Source: Amblyornis subalaris (taxonomy: Eukaryota > Chordata > Aves > Passeriformes > Ptilonorhynchidae). From it: DNA of 64,000 bases. Positions 22,774 through 34,938 of the stretch are shown here, piece by piece; within the stretch, counting starts at the first letter, position 1; every line of letters starts with the position of its first letter. The notes beneath the pieces are model-generated. The model was given only the letters and a program-made list of their open reading frames with translations. It ran no database searches and was not told the DNA's origin. Both the position numbers and the translations under genes were made by a program. The stretch covers positions 2,106,852 through 2,170,851 of the forward strand of contig JACAXG010000064.1 of assembly GCA_018881555.1 (NCBI GenBank), given 5' to 3'.

Positions 22774-25140
22774 GACTTCAGCAGAACTGGTCACAAGAAA
22801 TGGTTTAGTGTTGGATTTTCCATGAGGATGCAGCCCTCAGACTCCATGCCCACCAGCACAGAAACACCAGTGATACGTGACAGCCCTCCCCATCTCTACA
22901 ATTAGGAAAAAACAAGAGCTGGCATGAGATGGTGAATGCTGCCATGCAGTGTTCAAAGAAAACTTGTTTGCGTGGGATGTGCTGGAAAAATTGCTCAAGA
23001 ATGGTGCATTCTCATAAGAAAAATGATCTGGCTGCTGTTCAGGTCAGTGGTTTTGTATCAGGGCTGCGGGCTCTGTGGTTGCAGCATATGGTGCAGCCGC
23101 TGGCAAGGTGTTTGCTCTGCGTGTGATCCAATGCCCCTCACTCTGAGGTGTTGGAGGTCCTTGCCCTCACCCAGTTTTGGGTCTGGATGCGTGTTCTCAG
23201 AGCAGCTTGCACTTACATGCAAGTCCATGGCAGAGAGAGGCACCCTGTGGATGTCAGCCCAGGNGAACAGGGCAGCCCAGATCACTGTGCTGGTGGGGCT
23301 TCGTACCTTTATGGTGGGAAGATGGGAGGGATAAAATGCTGTGGCCATGTCAATAGCAAGTTATTACCAGGGTTCTGGTCCCTGCCAAGCAAAGCAGTGA
23401 CCATGCTTCAGAGGTGGGTGAAGAGATTCCTGGAGACACAGATCATGAACCAGCATCAGTTGCTGGAAGAACTAAATTACAGGAATGCCCAGGTGTTAAC
23501 TGGAGCCTCCTTCCAACCTCTGCTTGATAAGCTGTCAACAAGCCTTGAAGGGACAGCCTTCATTCTGTCTCCTTTTTCACCTTATGTGAAGGCTGAANGA
23601 AAAAGGCATCTGGAAGGTCTGCAATCCAGAGAGCTGTAAGCCCTTCCTCGTGCACCATTCTTGCTCTTGTACCAGCAGACTCCCAGCCTTTGACAACGCT
23701 CAGTTCCTGTAACCTTCAAGACTAGAACCATCAGCAGGACTGCCACCAGCACCCCCAGCAGCCAGCCCCTGTAGTTTCATGAGGTGAGGTTTAATAGGCA
23801 TGGTTTTTGCTCAGTAGAAAGGGCCTTTTGTCCTCAATAGCATTAAACAAAATAATGCAAACAGTGAATTTAATGAAAGAAAATGAAGTAGCCATCCAAG
23901 GCAGGCTGCTGCTTCTGCAGAGGACATACCCTTACACTGCTGAATGGTTTGGTTATGGTCAGTCCTGAAGCAGGCACTGGGAATTAGACCAGAGTAAGGT
24001 TATGCCTGCAGAAGGTTGTGCTTTAGGCTCCTTGTGCTATTGCTTTTTAAAAATGAGCCTTCACAGCAACTGCTCTCTTCCCTCTGGAAGGAGAGTTGAG
24101 GCAGAGCTTGCAGTGTAAAGTTTAATAGAGAAATGAGGAAGGACAAAATTCCCCTTCTCTTGCAAACACACAATATCTCTCATTTGTGACTTTGTGCATT
24201 TGCTGATGACCACAGACAGTGATGGGTTAGTACAGGGAGCACTCCCTGCCATCACATAGCCTTGTCCTCTCCTCACCCCAGACCTGTCCCACCACACACC
24301 AATGCCATCTCTCCCTTTTGATCCCTGCTCACCTCCTCTCCAGGAGGATTTGCTGCTATTTGCCCACCTTTCCAATCCCTATCCCGTCCAAATCAACCCC
24401 GCCAAGTTGCCCTCTGTGGCATTTTCACTGTCACCCCAGCTGGAGCTGTATATCAACTCAGAGGTCGTGTCCTTGCTGTGTCCATGCAGGAGGTTCCATG
24501 GAAGCACCGTGCATTTGACACCAGCTTTTGAGGAACAGGCACCAGTTCTAGCTATGAGATGCCCAAAACCACAAGCGCTGAAAGCTCCAGGAAGGATCAC
24601 CATGTCAAACCCATCCGGGCTCTCCTTTTAAAAGCACAGCCCTGCATAATACCCATCATCACAGCTACACTAATTCCATGGCTGCACAGCCAGGTTTGGG
24701 GTACGACGAGCATTTCATGACTCTTCCCCCAAACACAGACATGCATTCACACCCACACGTAAAACCGGGGCGTTAAAANCTACCCTGTGACAGAGATTTC
24801 ACAAGCAGCATTTCTGGGAAGGCCTGGCATTCAGATGGCAGGCAGGACAGCTGGTATCAGTAGTGCCTGTCATCGTGGTGGCTGGGCTTTGCAAAACAGG
24901 GTCTGTTTTTGAAAATATTTTTTTTTTAAATTTTGTTAAGGGTAGCCCTCTAAGCTAAGGTCTCCCTGCTCCTGACTTTCTCAGAAGATAAATCATACCA
25001 AACCATGTTCCCCTGCCTGGGGATCATTGTACCATTTCAAAACACCAGCCAAGTCTCGTAATTCTGTGTTTTAACTCCTCTGCCAGGCTGCCTCCTTTAG
25101 CTGCCAGCAAGCATCCTCTTCCCAAATTAACCCGACCTCA
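22774..25140. other. Unique sequence, no genes recognised
   Basis: The longest frame is 163 codons on the plus strand at 23148-23639, with two N positions in it. Its C-terminal half has an ordinary-looking amino-acid mixture, but no domain is recognised and its first half overlaps open frames on both strands. I treat it as non-coding unless transcript data show otherwise. No repeats are recognised. Confidence 0.3.
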
Positions 25141-25880
25141 ATGAGCTGCAGCAGAATACGCATAATTGCTCTTTTTTGCTCCAAACAACCCGACTTACAA
25201 AGGGGACATTTCCTGCAGCAGCCAGCCCTGCAATACTCGTTATTCCTAAATCAAGGGTTGTTGCGGTATCTTTATGTTCAGATGCCGCCTTTAATCTCAC
25301 ACGCTGCCTTCAGCAGCACCCGCCGGCTGCAGCAGTCCCGCAAGATGCCCTCTTTCCATCCTCTCCCAGGCAAGCAAGCCGAGAAGGCTCCCGATGGAGC
25401 CGGCAGTCACCCGGCGAGGGCTGCATCCCCCCTTAGAGACAGGCATGCAACTTCCACCTGCCCTGGCAGGCGCGGAGCACTCACGTTGGCGGCAGCGCGG
25501 ATCCCTTTCAACAGCTTAACTGCGGCTCATTTTTAACCCCGGCCAGCGGATCTAAGCTGCTCTCCCCGGGGCTCAGACGGAGCTGCCTGCATGACACCGA
25601 GGCATCCAGACGCCGGCTCGCCAGCTGACATGTCAAAGCAACGTCGTGGTTAGCAAACACATCAACAAACCGGCTGACAGCGCACACATCGGCGGGAGCG
25701 GGGTCCCTGCGCCCCGTGCCGCTGTCGCTGNTCCGGGGTTTGTTGTGCAGCCCCGTCGAATTCGGTGTTGCTATCCGGCGTTTTCTGCCGGTGTCTAAAA
25801 TAGCATCAGGAACGATCCCTGTTGATTTCCCAGGCANTGCTTGCTGAGCCATGCCGGGGACTNCGACTCCCGCAACCTGC
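25141..25880. promoter_or_regulatory. Orphan CpG-rich block
   Basis: CpG dinucleotides are clearly enriched, above all at 25310-25800, with CACCCGCCGGCTGCAG, GGCGGCAGCGCGGATC, CGGCGGGAGCGGGG and TATCCGGCG. The flanks are CpG-poor. No repeat family explains it. A donor-like sequence AAC|GTGAGT lies on the minus strand with the intron beginning at 25484. A 114-codon minus-strand frame (25508-25852) stops before that donor and shows no domain. It could be an alternative promoter, a non-coding RNA start or a developmental-type CpG-rich enhancer, and composition alone cannot decide. Confidence 0.5.
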
Positions 25881-28141
25881 CATCAGGCAGCACGTTAAAA
25901 ACATTTTCGTGCCTTCTCCCTCCAAAGGAGTGGGGGGGGAGGAAAGCCCCGTAGATGTTTTTTGCCCAGCTACTAGCAAATCCCGACCTGAGCTAATTCT
26001 GCTATGGCTGAAAACAGAGGATGTCTGCAGCGCATGAAGCTGNTTTGCTGACTTACCCTTCATCTCTCCCAGGAATGCCAGGTGAAGAAGCCGGCCTCTC
26101 GCTCCAGGAATGAGCCACAAGAAGCCCGGCAGCAGCCACTGCAGAGCCTGCTCAGAAGTTCGCTCCCTCTGTCACAGTGCGTGCAGCTTGCCAGGTATAG
26201 CCTGGATGAGAACACCCCGTGCTTTTCCCAGGATGAATGAGATCAGCACATATTCAGTCAAGGAAAAAAATAAAAATATTCCCTCTTAATATATGTGATG
26301 GTTTAGGACCCAGAGAAAAAGTGTTGGTCTACAAGTTGCTCTGCTTTACAACTCAGGATTTTCTGGGGTGAACTTCATAGGGAGAGGAGTTTCGCCTCTG
26401 CCATTGGTGTTTTTAGATATGTGGGAAAACAAGCAAATATTGGTATCCATGGGGTAGGCAGGACCCCCGTCCTGAGCAGCATGAGATGGANGGCACGTGA
26501 AGGGCACCCTTACAAGCAGCAGAGATGCCTTTATAACATGCAGGTTGATGCCTTTTGACTCGAACNAGAACCTTGCTGTTACAGGCTCCACATGGGTTGC
26601 GCAGATCCGAACTCCACTGGTCCTGGCTTTCCTGAGAGAGGTTGTTTGGATTAAGCTCTCTTCCACCTGGCTGCTCTGTGACTCCCCAGGCTGACAAAGT
26701 GCCTTTCTGCTGCCAGGTCCTTCTCATCAAGCATCTCTCAAGGCCCATCACCTACCTGTCAGGAAGCGGGTGTTGCTGAGCTGAAACNCTGGGGTGACAG
26801 GGAGGCAGGGAAAGGGCATGAGGTGCTCAGAGGACTCAGGTGGGCTGAAAGATTTTGGTGTCNGTGTTGTGTCAAACAGCATCTTGTACCTCTGGGTCTC
26901 TGTCACTGTGCTGGGGGGATCCTGTGCTCCAGTGCAAGAGGCCCATGGCATGGCAAGACTTTTAATATCTGCCTTGGCCTTATCTAATGGTTGGGAACCT
27001 ATGTGGCACAAGGACATGGCATTTTCCTTTAGTCTTGGAACTAAAGTGACTGCTTTGGAGGAAGATTAGATGATTTCCTCTGGGAACTCAGCTCAGCTCC
27101 CTGACTCCCTAGCTTTAGCTACTGCGAACCCCCTCCTTTCCCTCTCCCAAAGCCCAGGGCTAGGAGTCACTGAGGCACTGACCTCTGCCACGGACTCTCT
27201 GCATAACTTTGGGTGCGTCTCTGCACCTCCCCATCCCACTCATTTGCACAAAGCTCCTGTGCAGCTCATCCACGCAGAGAATGGGTTCCCTGCCTCCCAC
27301 ACCTGGCCTCATTCCCTGCTGACAGCGAGACTGGAACAGGGGGTTTGATGTGGCTGAGACAGCCTGTGTGAATAGGCTGTGGGGGAGGCCTGGCTCCCCC
27401 AGGTGTCACTTTTGCAGGATGCAGCAGGGCAGTGTGCTGTGCTCACCTGTCACCCTCCTGAGACCAGGTTTGTTCTCCTGCATCAGCAGGGCTCAGNGAT
27501 GGCTGCCAGCCAGACCCCAGGGGAAGGTTCATCCCACCTGCACTCNAGGTCTGGCAGAGCCTCAGGCAACTTGTTGCTTGTCCGAGCAAGTTGGCTTCAG
27601 CTGCTGGATGTGCCCGGAGTCCCACTGGNTGGGAGAGCAGGGAATGACGCAATCGTGAAAGGTCAGAGAAGATGCAGGAGAGTCTATTTGAGGGCAAGCT
27701 TGGCAAGAGTCCTGGGCTGGGGACACAGTCCCCTGGGCCCAGTGACCTCTGAAGTCACAGCACAGAAGGGCAGTGCTGCATGTATCCCTCTTGGAAGGGT
27801 GGGCAGTGGGGAAGGTGGACTTCCCATCACCTCTGCAGAGCTGCCTCTGCCTTTGACCTGCGAGGCGGCCGTGGGCATGTTTGGAAGCAACACACAAGAC
27901 TGAACTAACCTACCTCAGATAAGGCTTGGATTAATTAGTCAATACATGTTAAGTGCTGCAAAGATTTAAGGCTCTGCTTAATTGTTAGGTAACTCAATCA
28001 TCAGTGGCTGCGTGGGATGCCTGAGGCAGAGAGTGGATGAATCAGCCATTCTCTGGCAAGTGCAAGGTAAGGAGGGAGAAAACTTTCCGAGGCTGGGTGA
28101 CAGCAGGANGGGTTGGTTGGGGGACAGCAGCAATTACTGAG
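25881..28141. other. Unique sequence, no genes recognised
   Basis: No repeats or known domains. The 174-codon plus frame at 27379-27903 contains N positions, overlaps several open frames on the other strand and shows no domain. Isolated N bases are dense in 25.7-27.7 kb. Confidence 0.35.
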
Positions 28142-28330
28142 GTCACTGGGACTGACACAGGTTGTCCAGAGACGCTGTGGATGTCNCATCCTGGGAAGTG
28201 TTCCAGGCCAGGCTGGATGGGGCTCTGAGCAATCTGGTCTAGTGGAAGCTGTCCCTGCCCATGGAGAGGGGTTGGAACAAGATGATCTTGAAGGTCCCTT
28301 CCAACCCAAACCATTCTGTGATTCTATGAC
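28142..28330 (+). mobile_element. CR1 LINE 3' end, plus orientation
   Basis: CR1 3'UTR with ACGCTGTGGATGTC, GTTCCAGGCCAGGCTGGATG, GGTCTAGTGGAAGCTGTCCC and GGTCCCTTCCAACCCAAACC. It ends in the well-kept tandem tail ATTCTGTGATTCTATGA at 28330. It belongs to the same subfamily type as the copies at 9.9, 33.0 and 37.6 kb. Confidence 0.93.
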
Positions 28331-31300
28331 TGGGAGCACTTAGGAACACCTAAAAAAGAGGTCAGGTCCTGCATGGAGCAGCCTGCTCTGGGGAGCAGGA
28401 GTCCCTCGGGCTATGGAGGGAAAGGCAATGAATTCATAGAAGAAAGAGATAGAAAGACCATGAAGAACTTAATTGAGCTCTTCAGGCTTGTTATGGCCAA
28501 GCTCTGGAAGAGGTGGGTTTGGGGCTGAACTGAGATGCTTTGGGGGATGTGAGAANGGTTTGGGTGAAATTGGGAGCATTTAACATGCCACGGACTCACC
28601 TTTCCTCCCTGCAGGGACTGACTGGCCCCATGTTATAGGCTTGGGTGGACTATGAAGCTGCTGCTGAGGAACCAACTTGCATCCTGCCAGTGAGTTCTCC
28701 ATGCAGTGATTACAAGCTGAGAGGGTTCCCAACAGGAACATTGGTGCAGCCCATCACCAGCCTGAGACACCTCTTCTTCCACCACACAGCGTGTCCTGCC
28801 ACTCACGGGTGGATTTCAGACCTGGACCTGTCGCCTTGTTTCTGTGCCAGCAAATTCCAGTTTCCACAGTCTCCATTTGCCCCTACNCTTCCTGCTGATC
28901 TTTGCCCTCTGCTTCTCTCCATGTGGGAGCTTCCCAGGTATGCCATGGAGCCTGCTCCCAAAGACCTTTGCACAGGGTAGGAGACAGCCAGGGTGTTTTC
29001 CACTTTCTTGTGGAAAAGTNTCCCCCTTTGAAGGTGCAACTCACTGATACTGAAGCTTTAATCCCAGGGTTAATCCCTGTGCAGAGGTGACTTCCAGCCA
29101 TCAATGGTCATGGCTCCTCAGCCAGGTAAGGTGAGGGACTCCTTGGCACTGTGCCTCATCCACACACGTGTTCCCAGGGCTTTCTGTGAGGCTGGATGTG
29201 GGAAGGACCTATCCACCTGGCATCACTCTGGCTGGAAAAAGCCTCTGAGCGCTGCCCTGGTGAAACATTCATATTTTAAGAAACAGGGAGCGGGCAGGAA
29301 CAGCCTGTACTGTTGTGACAGAGCTGCTTGCACGAGCTGAACCTCATTGCCAAGGCTGGGATGGTTGCACGTGGCTTGTGTGGGATCAAGGTGTGAGCTC
29401 TGGAAGGAGACACAGCCAAACACAAGCCCTGGGAAGGGCCAGCAGGACAGCACGGAAGCATCACAGGAATGCCAAAACTGCTTGCTCTCTTACCCTGCAG
29501 GCTCNCACATCCCAATCCTTGCCCTCCGTACAGAGCAGCACTGCCATAGGCAAACAGCCCAGATAAGTTGCCNGGGTCTTGGATTAGACCTGCCTTGTTC
29601 TTGGAGAAGCTGGCATCCCCAGCAGGCAGCCCACCGTCCCAGCANCAGCTGCGGGGCTTGGCGTAGGTTTGCAAGGCACCCCTTGACCTCAGCGTCGCCC
29701 ACGTCCTTACAGCCTTGCTTTAATCCTTTTTTAATTAACTGCCGAGGGATGTGATGGTATCAGAAGGGTGGGAGGGGGGCGGCCTGGGGTGTTTTGGGCT
29801 GGGTGCGTGTGCCAGCCAGCTGGGTTTGTTATGAGCCTGTCAGATCTCACAGGCTAGCGTTCCCTCTCCAGATCCGGTTGCAGCTCAGGCATTGCATGGA
29901 TCATCCCTGCGGCTCTTCCATTGCTCAGGGATCCTGCCGTGTCCCACCTGGCAGGTGCTGGCATATCAAAGATGTGCATGAAATTGGCAGCTGAAAGGCA
30001 AAGTGGCTTCTCTGACGGCACGGAATATTGGGGAGNAGGTTTGACTTCAGTCAGGAAACCCTGGGGATGTAACCAGAGCAGAGATGAAGTGGCCACAGGG
30101 ATGTCCGAGATGGAAGCAGGGGTGAGGTCAGCAATTGTTTGGTCACTGAGGTCGTGCAAAAGGCTCTTAAGGGGTTTGGGTTTATCAGTGCTTGGTGGTA
30201 GGTTTTCACAGGGATTCAACAGCCCGCTTGCCTGGGGGTTGGACTCGAGGATAAGGCATATCCAGGCTTTCCACACCTCCTACACCTCCATCATGGGGAA
30301 TTACATTTGCCCAGAGCGTCTCTAGGGATATGATGCTCCTGGGGAGAAGAAGTTGAACACTGGACCTGAATGCAGGATCACCAAAAATGTGCGTGCTGGA
30401 GGTCAGAGGAGACTCTGAGCAGAGCATGGCTGTCCTTGGCCACTGGGNATGATGAGACACGGCTGTGACCAAAGCAGCGATGAAGTTCAGAAATGAAGGA
30501 GCTGACCTGGTTGAGGTGGATGCAAAGACTTCCCAAGGGGTAAACAACACTCCAGCCCCACCGAGAGAACCATACCATGTCCAGTGACCTGGAGCAGAGG
30601 CCAGACATGTTCAGAGTTAGTCAGATGCCCTCCTGGTTTTTACTGGTGGAGGCTGCAGACCACTGTGACCAGCCACCCGGGACAGCTGGTGCACAGNAGG
30701 TTCTCCACTGCTGGAAATCTCNAAATCAACACAGCAAAATTATTGCTCAAAAGGAAATTGTGGGCTTGGCAGAAGTGGTCAGTGCTGGGTTTTGTAAGAG
30801 GAGGGATTGCCGAGCACTGTTCACCCCATGTGCCTTAAACCCTGTGACTCTGAACCAGCAGCTGGTCACTGGGCCCTCTTAGCCAGAGTCATGAGAAGTT
30901 TTGTGGGTCTATTACATGGCCAGGAGGTGCTCTCCAGTATTGCTTACAAAACCTCTGCTTTCTGTGCACATAGATTTGGGGAGACTTTGAGGGAGCCATC
31001 CTCATGCCTCAACTTTGCGCTGACCGCAAACTGCTGAGTGAAAGAGATGCCTGAAACGAGGGAGACCTGCAATGTCTCTGCCTGCAACATGCCTGTTTCC
31101 CTGCAAGAAAAGCTTGCAGGGGTCCTGCCCACCCTCATGTTTCCAGGCCCCCTTCCTGAGCTCTTCCCTTGGCATTCGGATGCGCACACGCAAGGCAGAG
31201 CAGAGCACCAGAGAGGTGCTTGGTGAGGGAAACCTGGGCTTCGAGAAGACAATGCTTAATCAAAAGCATGACCAGAAGTTGGAGGGAGGGAAGGTGGATG

Positions 31301-32996
31301 CATCCTGCATAAATTCTCCCTGATGCCCCATTCTGCTGTCCTCTGCCAAAGCCGGGAAATTTGGCAGCAGCAGGAGCTTTGCCCCAGCAGAGGCTCCAGA
31401 GTGGGAAGAGACTACTCATGGCTGGGTCACCTGAGAAAATCTTCCTCATGGGAAAGGCTTCAGAACTGTTTAAAAGCTTGCCCAGATGAAGGTCCCCTCA
31501 ACTGCTGAGATTCTTGCCCTCCTTTTGGTTATGTTAAGGGTAAGGTTTAAAAAAATCCCATGAGTCAAGGCCTCATGAGACCTTCCAAACACAGGAATGC
31601 TTCACTTTGAGCTTTTGTTGTCAGGTTGCTTTGTTTCCCTTGAGATCTGCTGGCTCTGGGGTTGGCATAAAGTCAAAGACTGTTCACTGACGTCAGCCTT
31701 TAGCTGGAAGCAAGTCCAGTTATTCATCCCCTTTTCCCCACTGAAGCCAGATGTGTGCTGCTCTCCTGAAGCAATGACACTGGTTTTGTATTCCTGCTCC
31801 CCCTCTCCTCTGAGGGCAGCCCTGCCTCACAGCCCTGCTGGGTCTGCGACCCAGAGGAGCCTCAGAGTCTGGCTCAGCACTCAGCAGCAGCTGGTTCAGA
31901 CGGTGGCAATGTGGAATTTTGCAGGCACTGGGCTGTGTGAGGGATCAGAGGTAATTCAGAGCTAACCTGCCTCTTGTTCCTGGGGATGAATCCATGGCAA
32001 TGTCTAAGCTTCAGGCAGCAAAGAGGGAGTGGAGCAGGGCAAAGGCAGGGTCACAGAAAATGGGATTTCTTCATTCCTCAAATAGTAGTTCAGTTGTGCA
32101 GACCCGTGGTGCTGCTTGGCTGCTGTTTTTCTGCACTCACTGGGGATATTGCCTATGGGGCTCATTAAAAGCGCAGTGTTTGTCCCCATGTCAGTGTTGG
32201 CTTGGAGAAATGGCCACACCTCTCTCAAGAGGCAGAGTGGAGCAGAGCACACGTGCTCACTTTAGTTCTGTGGCTGGAGAAAGGTTGGAACAAAGGAAAA
32301 CATGATGGGTGTCAGCTGGGGAGATCAGGACATGGTGAGAAGGGAAGGTCTGCCAAGGATAGGACATGGCCACAAAACCAGAGCTCCTGAGCTCCCATGG
32401 GGCTGTGGGATTGACCAGCTTGGCCACACACGGCCTGTCTGACGCTTCCTACAAGCTGTGCCTGTGTTATACCCTGATCTGTGCCCACACAGCAGAAGGG
32501 ACCTGTGGGACACAGCAGCCCCACTGCAGACTATCTGCCAGACCAGGAGGCATCAGGAGATGCTCAGTGAATACAGGCAGTGNTCAGCATGGGGAATGAC
32601 AGCCAGCAGGACCATAGATGAGACAAATGGGATGTCCCTGCCAGAGGCAGGTCCTGGCNTGGCTTCATGCTGTTGGGTTAGTGCAGCTCTTGGCTGGCCA
32701 CCCCCGGGAGAAAGGCACCTGCATTGCAGAGTGTGCTCAGAGCAGGGCAGCCAGGCTGCTCTGCACCCTGCTGTGGTGGCACCGGGGTGTGTGTCACCTG
32801 TGGTGCTGTGTCACCACTTTCAATTCCTGCCCACAGTGTCTCAGACAAAGGGACATTGTGCTGCTTGATTAGTCCAAGTGCAGTCTGAGGAAGGCACGGA
32901 GAGCTGACAGGGGCACTTTTTATACCCCAGAGCTGATGGCCAAGTCAGCTTTGTGGATAAGGATGTTTCTCAGCTTGTACAGAGTGGAGCTTGGGC
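28331..32996. other. Unique sequence, no genes recognised
   Basis: No repeat family, RNA gene or credible exon is recognised. Many overlapping frames of 60-140 codons occur on both strands (for example 29276-29674 minus, 29854-30276 minus, 32458-32868 plus), several interrupted by N. This pattern is typical of fairly GC-rich non-coding sequence. Confidence 0.35.
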
Positions 32997-33431
32997 CACA
33001 AAGATGCTCTGAGGGTTGGAGCACCTCTGCTATGGAGACAGGCTGTTAGAGCTGGGGGTGTTCAGCCTGGAGAAGAGAAGGCTCTGGGGAGACCTTAGAG
33101 CCCCTGCCAGGACCTAAAAAGGCTACAAGAGATCTGGAGAGGGACTTTGGACAAGAGCCCTCAGTGACAAGGGGAAATGGCTTCAAACTGACAGAGGGCA
33201 NATTTAGATTGGATATTAGGAGGAAATTCTTCCCTTTGAGGGTGGTGAGGCCCTGGCACAGGTTGCCCAGAGAAGCTGTGGATGCCCCATCCCTGGAAGT
33301 GTTCAAGGCCAGGCTGGATGTAGCTCTGAGCAACCTGGTCTGGTGGAAGGTATCCCTGCCCATGGCAGAGGGGTTAGAGCAAGATGATCTTCAAAGTCCT
33401 TTCCAATCACAACTATTCTGTGACTCTACGA
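32997..33431 (+). mobile_element. CR1 LINE fragment, plus orientation
   Basis: The ORF2 tail is recognisable (GAGGGTTGGAGCACCTCTGC, GTGTTCAGCCTGGAGAAGAG). The 3'UTR follows (TTAGATTGGATATTAGGAGG, GCTGTGGATGCCCCATCCCT), with the tail CTATTCTGTGACTCTACGA. It is 5'-truncated and has small internal changes, with no coding capacity. Confidence 0.93.
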
Positions 33432-34875
33432 TGACACAAAAGGAAGGTGCGAAAGAGAAGGGCCTTTTAAGAGCCTTGATTTTTATCATGGANGGTTCCT
33501 GTTATGCTGGGCGGAGAGGCTGTGCCCTGGGACCTTGATCTGCAAGGGCCACAGGAGGGAAGGAGGCAAAGGCAAACACNGGGATCCCTGGCAGGCCTTG
33601 AAAACATGAGAGAGAATTACATTTGCTCAGTGAAAAGGAAGAGCTGACAGGGAACCTTCCCCCTCCCCTCGCACCTTTCCAGTGCTGAGCAAACACCAAC
33701 TAATCTTCCTGACACTTGCAGAAGACAAGGAAGCATTACNGTGCCATAGTGGTCAGTCAGTGAAAATCACAGCTGCAGTGACATATGCTGCATAAACCCA
33801 CCCCTCAGGCAGGCTCAGCCCATCAGCAGCAGGGCTGAGCTGTGTTTCCCACAGCAGGTCAGGGACAGAATCAGAGGGGAGCCCAGACATCCTGTCTTGC
33901 AGCCTNCTGCTCTCGCTTCTGGGCCACAATGAGCCAAACCAGCCGGGGCAACAACTTCCCAAGGGGGCTGTAGGGGTGAGGAAATAATTAAAAGCTGATC
34001 TGAGCTTCTGCTTTGGAGCAAGAAAACCCCCCTCACTTATTTTCTTAATGATTTAAAAGCACCCTTTCACCTCCAAACTGGCAGNAACCTTCTATTGTTT
34101 GTTCCTCTTAGGTTTGCTCCTAATCAGTTTTTGCCCAGCAGAGATGGCGATGTGGGAGCCAATTTATCAGGCAGAGCAGAGCAGACACATGAAATGGAGT
34201 GGAGAAAGTTAGTTTTCATCAGCAAATACTTNAAGATTTGCTGCCAAAGATGCAAGAGCTTGTTCTTGCTGTTCATGCAGATATTTGACAAATAACAGGA
34301 GGTATTTGTTGGGAGTTGATTAAATTTTGAGTTGGGAGTGGATTAAACCCAAATCAAAACAAAAGTTGTTGTCGCTCATTGCATCCAGACCTTCATGCCC
34401 ACAAGCAGCAGTGTGTACCCACCAGTTAGGCACCAAAACACTCATGTCCAAGGCACCTGTCCAGGGTTCCCTGCAAAGCCATGGAGGACAAGGGATGTGA
34501 CCTGTTGAACCTCTCCATCCTGTCCCATGTCTGCAAGTCACCAGGATTTACTCAATGGCCTTTGTGTCCTATCCTGAGTGTCCTGAGTTGTGCTGGGATC
34601 TTGCTGACTTGTTCTGCCAGATCCTACCAGAATGTGCCACTTCTGTAGCCCTTCCCTGCCATTTATTCCTGCTGGTGCATCCACACAAAACATCCACATT
34701 CCCTCCAAGCTGAACATTTCTGTTATGGAGCCCTGCACAGGAGAGGAAACATTTTTCGCTCAGAGAGAGGTAAGTNCTGGGACAGGTGCTCAGGATACTG
34801 TGCTATCTCCACACCTGGAAATAACCAGAAGTCACCTGGGTAAGATCCAGATCAAATTTTGAAGATGACCTTTCT
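33432..34875. other. Unique sequence, nothing recognised
   Basis: No exon, RNA gene or repeat is recognised. Isolated N bases occur at about 150-300 base intervals. Confidence 0.35.
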
Positions 34876-34938
34876 TAGAGCAGGAGATTGGACTGGAGAT
34901 GCCCAGATGACCTCTCTGACCTAAATTATTCTATAGTC
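34876..34938 (+). mobile_element. CR1 3' terminal remnant
   Basis: About 60 bases resemble a CR1 3' end of the type with GCAGGAGATTGGACTGGAGA, GACCTCTCTGACCTAAATTA and TTCTATAGTCCT. Very degraded, so probably an old insertion. Confidence 0.65.

Noticed and set aside
23148..23639. 163-codon plus-strand open frame
   Set aside because: No known domain, two N codons, overlapping long frames in other frames, and no clear splice or promoter context. Kept only as non-coding sequence.
27379..27903. 174-codon plus-strand open frame, the longest plus frame outside CR1
   Set aside because: It contains several N codons, which can hide stops. It is opposed by open frames on the other strand and has no domain.
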